Shown here in pieces: positions 1 through 8,543 of a DNA stretch of 64,000 nt (its first letter is position 1; each line of letters begins with the position of its first letter). Origin of the DNA: Arcticibacterium luteifluviistationis (GTDB taxonomy: Bacteria; Bacteroidota; Bacteroidia; Cytophagales; Spirosomataceae); the NCBI RefSeq assembly GCF_003258705.1, contig NZ_CP029480.1:248001-312000 (forward strand), written 5' to 3'. The notes beneath the pieces were generated by a model, which searched no databases, had not been told where the DNA came from, and worked only from the letters and a program-made list of their open reading frames with translations. The translations under genes and the position numbers were made by a program.

Positions 1-302
1 TGGAGACTTGCAAGAATGGATATGACGCCACAGCTTACCTAGATGCTAATACTCCAGATCTAATTGTGACTGATATTATGATGCCGTTTATTAATGGCCT
101 GGAGATAGTAAGTTATGTCAGAAATATATTAAAAAGAGACACTCCCATCATTATGCTAAGCTGTGCGGGCTTAGAAAAAACAGTATTAGAGGCATTTGAA
201 TTAGGTGCCGACGACTTTATCACCAAACCTTTTAGTCCGAACGAATTAATAATAAGGATTAATAAAAATTTGGCTACAAGAAAAGTTATTAAGAATACGT
301 AG
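1..302 (+). CDS. Response regulator receiver domain (5' partial)
   Basis: The reading frame is open from base 3, so the gene starts before the window; the stop is the TAG at 300-302. About 99 residues remain. They show the second part of a CheY-like receiver domain: the phospho-acceptor aspartate in 'VTDIMMP', the switch Ser in 'IMLSCAG', and the conserved lysine in 'ITKPFSPNEL'. No output domain follows, so the protein ends with the receiver domain. The stop lies 2 bases before the next start, and the four following genes run on the same strand with tiny gaps or overlaps, so it is probably cotranscribed with the polysaccharide-type genes and may control them (inference). The N-terminus, with the acidic pair, is not visible. 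Confidence 0.85.
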   Translation, partial: ETCKNGYDATAYLDANTPDLIVTDIMMPFINGLEIVSYVRNILKRDTPIIMLSCAGLEKTVLEAFELGADDFITKPFSPNELIIRINKNLATRKVIKNT

Positions 303-304
303 AA

Positions 305-1393
305 ATGAATTGGATGAGTATCATATTATTAAGTATCGAAATCTCGGGTATTAAAGCCTTAGCGATGCTTTACGGTATGAGCTTATTTCTAGTGATTTTG
401 AGCTTTATATTCTTTTGGATAGTGATGTCAACTAGAAAATCAAAAGAAAAGTTAAGAAACCAAAAGGAAATTCTGGTTGACAGATGTCGTGAGTTTATTT
501 CTGAATTGGTTTTTGAGGATGACCTCTGTAAAGAGTCAAAACAGTTTGAGCATTACCTATTGTCTTCTAATTTTAGAAGTCAAATTTTACTAGAAGAATT
601 AATTAACCTTCATAAAAGTCTTAAGGGAGAGTTAGCACATTTTCTGGAAGGTTATTTTATAAATAAGAAGCTTTATAAGCTTAGCTTTTCTAAAGTAAAG
701 AGTCATAATGATTATGATGTAATAGAAGGCTTGTACGAACTGTCTAAGTTAAACGCTAAGGTGGCTATACCAATGGTGCTTAAAATATATAGGAGACAGC
801 AAGAGTCAGAAATGAAGAATTACTTCTTGGAGTTCCTTATTAATCAAAGTCCAAAAGAAGGTATTGATGAACTAATTAAAGCATCCACTTTTTTATCAGA
901 CTGGTTTCAAATTAAGGTTATCAATATATTAAATGACAATAACTTTATAGCCGTTCCTCCATTGTCAAAATGGCTAAAAAGAGGTGGTAGTCATGCTATT
1001 TTTGGCTGTAAACTTACCGCATATGCTAAGGTACATTCAGAAGCAGACGAGTTAATAGGTCTACTTGATTCAAAGAATGATGACTTAAAAATAGAAGCAT
1101 TGAGAGCACTTGTAGCTCTGGAAGCAAAACAGAATGATGAATTACTAATTAAAAATTACTTTAATCAGTCAGATTTAGTACAAAGGGAAATTCTATTGAC
1201 TTTGACTCAGTTTGAATCAGACCTTAATGTTGTTTTTCTAAATAAGTGTAAAGTATCAAAGGCAAGTGAAATTAGACTGTTCGCACGAAATGCTCTCAAT
1301 AAACTAAGTAGGTCTAAGAAATACTTAGAGTTACAGCAGCAAGCTTCTTTAGCCTATAGTAGGAGCAACAGTGGTTTAAAAATAGGGGCCTAA
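305..1393 (+). CDS. Membrane-anchored HEAT-like repeat protein, function unknown
   Basis: A 362-residue protein with one strong hydrophobic segment at about residues 12-38 ending in 'MSTRKSK', then a soluble, helix-rich, leucine-rich region. Paired helices such as 'DDLKIEALRALVALEAKQ' and 'ASEIRLFARNALNKLSR' look like HEAT/ARM-type units, which usually form protein-binding scaffolds. I recognise no catalytic motif. It starts 2 bases after the receiver-domain gene and ends 2 bases before the glycosyltransferase, so it belongs to that operon. A role as an inner-membrane scaffold or adaptor between the receiver protein and the glycosyltransferase is inference from position only. Confidence 0.75.
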   Translation: MNWMSIILLSIEISGIKALAMLYGMSLFLVILSFIFFWIVMSTRKSKEKLRNQKEILVDRCREFISELVFEDDLCKESKQFEHYLLSSNFRSQILLEELINLHKSLKGELAHFLEGYFINKKLYKLSFSKVKSHNDYDVIEGLYELSKLNAKVAIPMVLKIYRRQQESEMKNYFLEFLINQSPKEGIDELIKASTFLSDWFQIKVINILNDNNFIAVPPLSKWLKRGGSHAIFGCKLTAYAKVHSEADELIGLLDSKNDDLKIEALRALVALEAKQNDELLIKNYFNQSDLVQREILLTLTQFESDLNVVFLNKCKVSKASEIRLFARNALNKLSRSKKYLELQQQASLAYSRSNSGLKIGA

Positions 1394-1395
1394 TT

Positions 1396-2814
1396 ATGAA
1401 TGTCTTTTTAGAATACCTTTCCTATTTTGCCCAAAGGACTCTATTCGTTTATGCGGTAGTGTTAATGCTGTCGTATATTGTACTGGGTTATATCTCTATT
1501 AAGGCTCTAAAAAAGTATCTTTTAGTTAATAAACATACTAACTATCTCGAGTTACTTCCTTCGAGTCAGGTTCCTGCAATTTCGCTGATTGCCCCAGCGT
1601 ATAATGAGGGCTTAACCATTGTTGAGAATATTCGTTCTTTGGTTTCATTACATTACTCTAATTTCGAGGTAATAATAGTTAACGATGGAAGTAAAGATGA
1701 TACACTTGAAAAAGCGGTTAAAGCCTATGAAATGGAGCCGGTAGATTACAAGTTTACTCAACACATCGCTACAAAAAAAATCAGGCAAATATACCGTTCT
1801 AGTTTACCTGCCTTTAAACATCTAATTCTAATTGATAAAGATAACGGCGGAAAATCAGATGCATTAAACACGGGTGTAAATGTATCTAAAAGTAAATATG
1901 TGGCCTGTATTGATGTGGATTGCATCCTAGAACAAGATTCCCTTTTGAAGCTAGCTAAACCTTTTCTTGACTCAGAAAAGAAGGTAATAGCCACCGGCGG
2001 GGTTATCAGGATTATCAATTCTTGTAAAATTAAGAATGGTTCAATTACCGAAGTAAAAGTACCTGAGTCATGGATAGCCAGAATGCAGGTGTTAGAGTAT
2101 TTGAGGGCGTTTTTATTGGGTAGAATGGCTTGGGGGAAAATTACAGGTTTACTTATTATTTCCGGTGCTTTTGGCATGTTTGATAAAGGCATAGTGATAG
2201 CCTGTGGGGGGTATAGTACTAGCACGGTAGGGGAAGACATGGAATTGCTGGTTAGAATGAGGCGGTATATGGCAGAGCGTAAGATTCCTTACAGTGTTAA
2301 ATTTATACCTGACCCCTTATGCTGGACAGAAGCTCCTGAAGATACACAGATATTAGGCAGGCAAAGAAACCGTTGGACAAGGGGCACTCTAGAAACCTTA
2401 TGGATTCACAGAATTATGTTTTTAAATCCAAAATATGGCGTTGTAGGCTTGGTTAGTTTTCCATATTGGTTCTTTTTTGAGCTTCTAGCACCAATTGTTG
2501 AAACTTTAGGTCTTCTTTTCTGTGTTTTGGCAGGCTTTATGGGATGGATTAATTGGCAATTCTTTTTTGCCATCTCTTTAATGGTATACACTTTCGTAAT
2601 AATGATTAGTATGATGGCCATATTCGCAGAAGAATATAGCTATAGTCAGTATAAGGATAAGGGAGATATCATGAAACTAATAGGCAGTGCATTGATAGAA
2701 CCTTTCGTCTATCACCCATTCTTGGTTTACTCTGCTTTGCTGGGTTATGTCGACAAAATTAAGGGAAAGCATACATGGGGTGAAATGACTAGGAAAGGGC
2801 TTAAAACGGCATAA
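1396..2814 (+). CDS. Membrane processive family 2 glycosyltransferase
   Basis: A 472-residue inner-membrane GT-A glycosyltransferase resembling PNAG, hyaluronan or chitin synthases. There is one N-terminal membrane segment (about 16-37), a GT2 domain (about 60-335), and several C-terminal membrane segments (about 345-455). Visible motifs are 'APAYNEG' (67-72), 'NDGSKDDT' (96-103), the metal-binding DVD (173-175), 'GEDMELLVRMRR' with the catalytic-base type ED (279-290), and the processive-type RQRNRW (322-327). Such enzymes polymerise and export a polysaccharide through the inner membrane; the sugar cannot be told from sequence. It sits between the HEAT-like gene and the sulfatase-like gene, in the same order logic as E. 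coli YaiP with YaiO. Confidence 0.88.
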   Translation: MNVFLEYLSYFAQRTLFVYAVVLMLSYIVLGYISIKALKKYLLVNKHTNYLELLPSSQVPAISLIAPAYNEGLTIVENIRSLVSLHYSNFEVIIVNDGSKDDTLEKAVKAYEMEPVDYKFTQHIATKKIRQIYRSSLPAFKHLILIDKDNGGKSDALNTGVNVSKSKYVACIDVDCILEQDSLLKLAKPFLDSEKKVIATGGVIRIINSCKIKNGSITEVKVPESWIARMQVLEYLRAFLLGRMAWGKITGLLIISGAFGMFDKGIVIACGGYSTSTVGEDMELLVRMRRYMAERKIPYSVKFIPDPLCWTEAPEDTQILGRQRNRWTRGTLETLWIHRIMFLNPKYGVVGLVSFPYWFFFELLAPIVETLGLLFCVLAGFMGWINWQFFFAISLMVYTFVIMISMMAIFAEEYSYSQYKDKGDIMKLIGSALIEPFVYHPFLVYSALLGYVDKIKGKHTWGEMTRKGLKTA

Positions 2815-2824
2815 TGGAAATATA

Positions 2825-5248
2825 ATGGAAAAAATAATAAGTAAATTCAATCTCAAATACCCGATTCAGGTAAGTTTCACTTTGAGCTTTCTATTAATTC
2901 TCAATGACACACTTACTATTTTATTGTCGGGCTCTAATGTTTCTGACAGTTCAAATATCTTTTTCAATATTCTACAAACCATCATCATAGACCTAGCTAT
3001 TGGGGGAATTTTCATTTTGGCTCTAGCTGTTCCTTTTATTCTTATAAAGAAGATTAGTAGACTGTTTTCCGAAATCTTTCTATTGACGATTGGCCTAATT
3101 ATTCTACTGGCTAACTTAGGACTAAACAAATATTTTGATACCACGCATTTATCGCTTGGAAGCGATTTGTTTGGTTATTCTCTTTCAGATATTATAATGG
3201 TCATTAATACTTCTACAGACTTTAGTATTATAGGTTTGTTGCCATTTATCGTGTTTCCAATCGTTTTTGTTCTCCTTAACCATTATATGGTTTTTATAAA
3301 TATTAATAGAAAGGCCATAGTATACTCTTCTTTCTTAAGCCTAGTGTTTTTATTCATAGGAAAAGGTTTAGATGCTAAAATAGACACTAATTTGTCTTAT
3401 TTCCTATCTGACAGTTTGAATTATAAACTAGACAATTCTCAGTTAGCTAGCCAAACTTGGGATGAAGAAAAGGCTCAATATCCATTGTTACATGAAATAA
3501 ATTTTGAAGATGATGTTCTGGGGCAACATTTAAACTTAAATAGAAAGAAGCCAAACATTGTAATGGTGGTGGTAGAGGGTTTAGGAAGTGACTTTACCGG
3601 TGATGGAGCTGAGTACCCTGGTTTTACGCCTTATTTAGATTCATTAACGAAGGTGTCTTTGTACTGGTCAAATTTTATGAGTAATACAGGACGTTCCTTT
3701 GGTGCATTGCCTTCTATTCTTGGTTCTGCTCCGTTTGGAGAAAAGGGCTTTTTAGATATTGACGACACACCAAATCATTTGTCTTTAATATCAGCATTAA
3801 AGCAAAACGGCTATGTTACTAACTATTACGAAGGTGGTAATTCGAGCTTCGATAATAAGCTGAAATATTTAAATAATGAGGGAATTGATTTTGTGTTAGA
3901 TGATGCGAATTTTGGTCCGGGCTACAAAAAATTTGCAGAAGAAGCGGGAGGTTTTAGTTGGGGTTACCCAGATGCTGAAATCTATCGAAAAACATTATCA
4001 TTAATGCAACCTTCTGAGCGATCAAGACTAGATGTAGTATTAACTATTTCGAATCATGAGCCATTTAACTTTCCGAATAGAAACGAATATCAAGCAAAAG
4101 TGGAAAGAATCAAAAATGACTCAAACTTTAGCGATTCTAAAAAGAGTATAATTGATCAACATATTAATGTGTTTTCAAGCCTTCTTTATACCGATGCTTC
4201 TTTGAAGGAATTCATGGAATCGTATAAAAATAAGGCAGATTATGAGAACACGATATTTATTATTACTGGTGATCATAGGTTGATTCCTGTTCCGCAGAAA
4301 GATGTTATTTGTAGGTATCACGTTCCGTTAATTATTTTTAGTCCTATGCAGAAATTGGCTCAAGAGTTTAAGGGAGTCAGTTCACATATGGACATTACTC
4401 CAAGTATAATGACCATGCTAAAAAATGGCTATCAGGCTACGCTTCCGGAGGAAGTGCCTTGGCTAGGTCAAAGTCTTAATCCATCCACAATTTTTGCAAA
4501 TGACCGTGAGATTCCGTTAATGCAATATAAAGGAGGCTTTAAAGATTTCGTATTTAATGATCTCTATCTGGCAGGCGATTCATTCTTTAAGATTGAGGAT
4601 AATCTAAGCCTAAGCTCCTTAAAAGTAGAAAAAGGCAAAACTCTTTTAAAAGAAAGATATAATAATCATCGTAAGTTAAATGCTTACGTAACTACGAAGA
4701 ATAAAATATTTCCAGGTAATACCAACACAGGTAATTCTACTAAGATAAATTTCACAACAGTACAGCAACAAGTTATTGATGAAAAAACAAAAGGTCTTAA
4801 TCTGAGTCCTGAGCAAATCTACTTTATTGCGAGAGAGCTGGCATTTGAAAAGAATTACGAAGACGCCCTTACGTTAATATCATATATTGAAAACAAGAGC
4901 CCCTTACATTTTGACGCTTTAACTTTACGAGGAAGGATTTATGGTTGGAATGGGGAATATGAAAAAGCTCAAAAACAATTACTTTTCGTAATCAATAGAG
5001 CACCTTTATATTCAGACGCTTACAGTGCTATTTTGGACCTTTACTGGTGGAATGACAAGCCCAGTTTAGCTGCAAGATTAACAAAAAAAATAGAGGAAAA
5101 TTTTGCTAATGATAAAGCTTTCATGATACAAACCAGAGTTTCAATGGCAAGATTTAATTCGGATGAACTAAAGGCTGGCCTTTCTGCGGAAGAAGAGCTT
5201 TTATTAGAAAATGAGTTTCTTTCAATAATGGAGCAAAGAAATGAATAA
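2825..5248 (+). CDS. LtaS-type sulfatase/phosphotransferase membrane protein with C-terminal TPRs
   Basis: An 807-residue protein. Residues 1-180 hold four or five membrane helices; residues about 243-560 are an alkaline-phosphatase superfamily (sulfatase/LtaS) domain placed on the periplasmic side. The metal site is suggested by E251 in 'VVVEGLGSDF', the nucleophile region by S291 in 'NTGRSFGALPS', and D483/H484 by 'ITGDHRLIP'. Relatives transfer phosphoglycerol or phosphoethanolamine onto glycans, or hydrolyse sulfate or phosphate esters. Residues about 650-800 are TPR-like and contain 'YGWNGEYEKAQ'. It overlaps the next gene by 8 bases. Modification of the polymer made by the upstream glycosyltransferase is inference. 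No formylglycine-type CxPxR motif is seen, so a phosphotransferase or phosphatase is more likely than a true sulfatase. Confidence 0.85.
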   Translation: MEKIISKFNLKYPIQVSFTLSFLLILNDTLTILLSGSNVSDSSNIFFNILQTIIIDLAIGGIFILALAVPFILIKKISRLFSEIFLLTIGLIILLANLGLNKYFDTTHLSLGSDLFGYSLSDIIMVINTSTDFSIIGLLPFIVFPIVFVLLNHYMVFININRKAIVYSSFLSLVFLFIGKGLDAKIDTNLSYFLSDSLNYKLDNSQLASQTWDEEKAQYPLLHEINFEDDVLGQHLNLNRKKPNIVMVVVEGLGSDFTGDGAEYPGFTPYLDSLTKVSLYWSNFMSNTGRSFGALPSILGSAPFGEKGFLDIDDTPNHLSLISALKQNGYVTNYYEGGNSSFDNKLKYLNNEGIDFVLDDANFGPGYKKFAEEAGGFSWGYPDAEIYRKTLSLMQPSERSRLDVVLTISNHEPFNFPNRNEYQAKVERIKNDSNFSDSKKSIIDQHINVFSSLLYTDASLKEFMESYKNKADYENTIFIITGDHRLIPVPQKDVICRYHVPLIIFSPMQKLAQEFKGVSSHMDITPSIMTMLKNGYQATLPEEVPWLGQSLNPSTIFANDREIPLMQYKGGFKDFVFNDLYLAGDSFFKIEDNLSLSSLKVEKGKTLLKERYNNHRKLNAYVTTKNKIFPGNTNTGNSTKINFTTVQQQVIDEKTKGLNLSPEQIYFIARELAFEKNYEDALTLISYIENKSPLHFDALTLRGRIYGWNGEYEKAQKQLLFVINRAPLYSDAYSAILDLYWWNDKPSLAARLTKKIEENFANDKAFMIQTRVSMARFNSDELKAGLSAEEELLLENEFLSIMEQRNE

Positions 5249-6485
5249 GCTAATCGTACTTCTTTCTCTCTTGTTTTTAAGCCAAATATCAATGGCTCAG
5301 GAAGAGAGTTTTGACCCTGACGAAGAATTTGCGAAGGCAAGAGAAATGGCCTTTAATGGAAAGAGGAGTGAAGCTATTGAAACCTTGAAAAAAGTAGTTG
5401 CTAAGTATCCTACTTATGGCGATGTTAGATTATTCTTAGCATCTGTTTATGGATGGGAAGATAAATATAAGTTAGCCAGAGAAGAATATGAGATTCTGCT
5501 AGAACAAGATAATGCTGACAGAAATTACTGGATAGGCTATATAAAGAATGAGCTTTATTCCGAGCAAGCCATGTCGGCTCTTGATTTGGCGAGGCAGGCT
5601 TTAATACTTTTACCAAACGACGTAGACTTGGTTTTACTTAAAGCGAGGGCAGAAAAAAACAACAACAATTTAAGCGAAGCTAGCGAGACTGTTAAAGAGT
5701 TTTTAAAAATTGAACCTAATAATGTAGCTGCTAAAGAGTTTCTTTCAGGTTTAAAAGAAGACATGGCTACTAACACCATTAGTATTAGTTTCTCAGGAAA
5801 TTATTTCAGCGAAATTTACGACCCAATGCTTTATTCTAGTCTTTCTTACAGTAAAGACACTAAAATAGGTGGAATAGTAGGTCGTTTAAATGTCAATAGG
5901 AAATTTGATACTTATGGTTCTCAAATTGAAATAGACGCCTATCCAAGCATTACAAAAGGGCTTTATGCCTATTTAAATGTAGGTTATTCTAAATCTACAA
6001 TTTTTCCAACTTTCCGATATGGTGCTCAGCTTTATAAGTCATTACCTAAGAGTTTTGAGGTATCAGTAGGTATAAGAAGTTTAAAATATACCGAGTATAC
6101 TAATATTTATACGGGTTCCATTGGGAAGTACTTTGGCAACTCATTTATCACTTTTGTACCCTATTTTATACCTTCTGATGAAGGCTGGAGCAAATCAGGA
6201 ACTTTGACATATAGAAGCTATGGTGCCAATGGCGACCAATTTTTAGCAGTTTCAGTAGGGCTAGGTTTTTCTCCCGAAATCAATCGATTTGGATTAGACC
6301 CTTTAAATGAGCCTACGATTGACTTAAAATCTCAAAAATTAGGAATAAGCAAGAGTTTTAAAATTAAGAATAACAATAATGTGGCTGGAGTGGGAGTATC
6401 TGTTTCTCATCAAGAGAGTATTTTTGACCCAGGTCAGTATATCTGGATTTCCTCTTTGAGCCTTAGTTACTCATTGAGTTATTAA
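5241..6485 (+). CDS. TPR plus YaiO-family outer-membrane beta-barrel protein
   Basis: A 414-residue exported protein. The first 19 residues are a signal peptide ending 'SQISMAQ'. Residues about 25-170 are TPR repeats, including 'VYGWEDKYKLAREEYEILL'. From about residue 178 to the end lies a YaiO-type barrel with 'FSGNYFSEIYDP', 'IEIDAYPSITKGLYAYLNVG' and 'IYTGSIGKYFGNSF', ending in alternating residues 'SLSLSYSLSY' typical of an outer-membrane beta-strand. In E. coli YaiO is encoded beside the GT2 protein YaiP. Here it closes the GT2/sulfatase-like operon and is the best candidate for the outer-membrane step of the glycan pathway (inference). It overlaps the upstream gene by 8 bases and the convergent hemW by 4. 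Confidence 0.88.
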   Translation: MNKLIVLLSLLFLSQISMAQEESFDPDEEFAKAREMAFNGKRSEAIETLKKVVAKYPTYGDVRLFLASVYGWEDKYKLAREEYEILLEQDNADRNYWIGYIKNELYSEQAMSALDLARQALILLPNDVDLVLLKARAEKNNNNLSEASETVKEFLKIEPNNVAAKEFLSGLKEDMATNTISISFSGNYFSEIYDPMLYSSLSYSKDTKIGGIVGRLNVNRKFDTYGSQIEIDAYPSITKGLYAYLNVGYSKSTIFPTFRYGAQLYKSLPKSFEVSVGIRSLKYTEYTNIYTGSIGKYFGNSFITFVPYFIPSDEGWSKSGTLTYRSYGANGDQFLAVSVGLGFSPEINRFGLDPLNEPTIDLKSQKLGISKSFKIKNNNNVAGVGVSVSHQESIFDPGQYIWISSLSLSYSLSY

Positions 6486-7600
6486 AAGAATAACTCAGAA
6501 GCAATGTAATCTGCTTTCAATTTGCCGGCTTTACTGAGGGTTATAATTCCTTTCTGATCTATTATCAAACCTTCCTTGCTAAACCTGCTCAGTGTCTGTC
6601 TAAAGGCCTTTGATGATAATGGTAATATCTTGTTCAGTTTTCCTAAATCAACGCCCCATTTCGTGCGTAAGCCTGTCATCAGGTATTCGTTTGCTTTGTC
6701 TTTTGCTGTCAGAATTTCGAATTCATTAGGTATAGTCTCAGTAGCTATAGCTTTTAAATATTTGGTGTTATTCGAGACATTCCAAAATCGCTTATTTGTA
6801 TCAAAAGAATGAGCAGACGGTCCTATACCCAAATATTGGTCGCCTTGCCAGTAAGAAGTGTTATGAACGGCATAAGCGGTGTTTTTGGCAAAATTAGAAA
6901 TCTCATATTGTTCAAAATCATTTTTCGACATTGCCTCAAGAAGAATATCAAATTGATTTGACGCAAAGTCGTCATCAATAGGCTTCATTACCTTTTCTTT
7001 AAGACGATGCCCAAAAACGGTCTTTTCTTCAATAGTAAGACAGTACGAGGATATGTGATTTACATCAAAAGAGAAGGCTTTTTCAAGGTCAAGCTTCCAT
7101 ATGTCATTAGATAGCGAAGGAATTGCGTAAATAAGGTCTATGCTTAAATTGTCAAATCCCGCTTTCTGGGCATCAGAAATACACTGGATAGAATGTGCAG
7201 CAGAATGTGATCGATTAAGAAACTTGAGATGATTTTCATCAAAACTTTGTACACCAATGCTGAGTCGGTTTATTCCTAAGCTTCTCCATTCGGTTAATCT
7301 TTGAATAGTGATATCATCAGGATTGCACTCAAAGGTTATTTCTGCATTCGGTTTTATGCTAAAGTGTTGACCTATTTTGTTAAGAATTTGACCAATTTGT
7401 TCAAAAGAAAGTAGGGAAGGAGTGCCACCTCCGAAGTAGATGGTCTCTAAAATATTAGTGCCTAAAAAACTCTTTTGTAGTTCAATTTCTTTGCAAATAG
7501 CGTTTACCATGTCATCGCTTTTACTACTATTAGTAGAAAAGTGAAAATCACAGTAATAACAAGCTTGTTTACAAAAAGGAATGTGAAGGTATAGGTGCAT
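6482..7600 (-). CDS. hemW: Radical SAM heme chaperone HemW (coproporphyrinogen III oxidase-like)
   Basis: A 372-residue radical SAM protein, the usual length of HemW. The iron-sulfur motif CxxxCxxC is at residues 10-17 within 'IPFCKQACYYCDF', where the CxxC is followed by D-F as in HemW. The SAM-binding 'GGGTPSLL' follows, with a C-terminal HemN-like domain. HemW is known to bind heme and deliver it to proteins; it was long annotated as oxygen-independent coproporphyrinogen oxidase, but the family lacks an extra N-terminal cysteine of HemN. Its start overlaps the stop of the methyltransferase gene (TAATG), so the two are cotranscribed. Its 3' end overlaps the convergent YaiO gene by 4 bases. 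Confidence 0.92.
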   Translation of the reverse strand: MHLYLHIPFCKQACYYCDFHFSTNSSKSDDMVNAICKEIELQKSFLGTNILETIYFGGGTPSLLSFEQIGQILNKIGQHFSIKPNAEITFECNPDDITIQRLTEWRSLGINRLSIGVQSFDENHLKFLNRSHSAAHSIQCISDAQKAGFDNLSIDLIYAIPSLSNDIWKLDLEKAFSFDVNHISSYCLTIEEKTVFGHRLKEKVMKPIDDDFASNQFDILLEAMSKNDFEQYEISNFAKNTAYAVHNTSYWQGDQYLGIGPSAHSFDTNKRFWNVSNNTKYLKAIATETIPNEFEILTAKDKANEYLMTGLRTKWGVDLGKLNKILPLSSKAFRQTLSRFSKEGLIIDQKGIITLSKAGKLKADYIASELFF

Positions 7601-8373
7601 TATTTTGTACCCACAAAATAAAAGTCAATGCATTTATCTGGCTCCACACATAAGAAATGATCATCCCAGTTAATCTCAGCAGCTAAGCCACCCGTTACAT
7701 TCATTAGTTTTTCCCTATTTCTTCTATTCATAAATTCATAAGGAACTCTCAGCATCCATGCCGGTAATCTATGCTGAAGATTTAACACGTCCCATTTCAT
7801 GGTTTCGTTGACTGAAACCTTATTCTCTTCATAGTATTCCCATACTTTTTCATTTCCACCTACACCCATGGTGTCAACAGTTTTGAAGTATTTTGCCATT
7901 AAATCTCTTAATTCCTTAGTATGATACTCACGAACATGCCATGGGTTTCTGCTTAAAGAGTAGGTCTTGTTTACCGTGGTGAGTATGATTTTTCCGCCAG
8001 GTTTCAACACTCTGTTGGCTTCTTCTAGAAATTTATGGTCGTTTTGAATATGCTCTATTACCTGAAAGGTGACTACAAAGTCAAAAGTATTATCTTCAAA
8101 TTCTGATAAATTTGGAAAATCAGCTGTATTAAAGTAATGCTCAGGGTATTTTTCTTGAAGTGCTTTAATCAGCCCTTCATTTTTGTCTAAACCTGTATAA
8201 TGTTCAGATGCCGATATAAGCTTCTCTACACCACGTCCCCAGCCACAGCCTAATTCCAAAACCCTCCCGCTAATGACCTTTGCGGCCTCTTCGTAAGGAA
8301 AATACAATCTTTGATGTACCGGATTATCGGATACTATTTCGGCACTGGTTATTTCTGTAGTAGCGTATGACAT
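7600..8373 (-). CDS. Class I SAM-dependent methyltransferase, substrate unknown
   Basis: A 257-residue protein with a Methyltransf_11-type Rossmann fold: motif I 'VLELGCGWGRG' (about 38-48), an acidic residue in 'YTGLDKNEG', motif IV 'FDFVVTFQVIEHIQ' and 'VLKPGGKIILTT'. The C-terminal third carries 'INWDDHFLCVEPDKCIDFYF', which I do not link to a known substrate. It is followed by hemW with a TAATG overlap. The function could be small-molecule or lipid methylation; the sequence does not decide. The upstream 170 bases contain the aroG-type terminator and no clear TAnnTTTG box. Confidence 0.8.
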   Translation of the reverse strand: MSYATTEITSAEIVSDNPVHQRLYFPYEEAAKVISGRVLELGCGWGRGVEKLISASEHYTGLDKNEGLIKALQEKYPEHYFNTADFPNLSEFEDNTFDFVVTFQVIEHIQNDHKFLEEANRVLKPGGKIILTTVNKTYSLSRNPWHVREYHTKELRDLMAKYFKTVDTMGVGGNEKVWEYYEENKVSVNETMKWDVLNLQHRLPAWMLRVPYEFMNRRNREKLMNVTGGLAAEINWDDHFLCVEPDKCIDFYFVGTK

Positions 8374-8491
8374 TCTATTTATTAGGAAATTTTAGTAAAA
8401 ATAAAGCTTTGCATAGCATGAATCCAAAATAATGCCACTCTATACTTAATTACATTGTCTGTTCATAAAATTTTGAAGCAAAGCCAAAATA

Positions 8492-8519
8492 AAAACCCAC
8501 ATCAAAGGATGTGGGTTTT
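8492..8519 (-). terminator. Rho-independent terminator of the DAHP synthase gene
   Basis: A perfect 12-bp inverted repeat (AAAACCCACATC) with a 4-base loop lies 25 bases after the DAHP synthase stop; on the minus strand it is followed by a T-rich tail. Confidence 0.85.
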
Positions 8520-8543
8520 AGAAAATGCAATCGAAACTTCTAA

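Noticed and set aside
1758-2240. 160-residue minus-strand frame inside the glycosyltransferase gene
   Set aside because: It is a shadow of the GT2 gene, which has complete family motifs.
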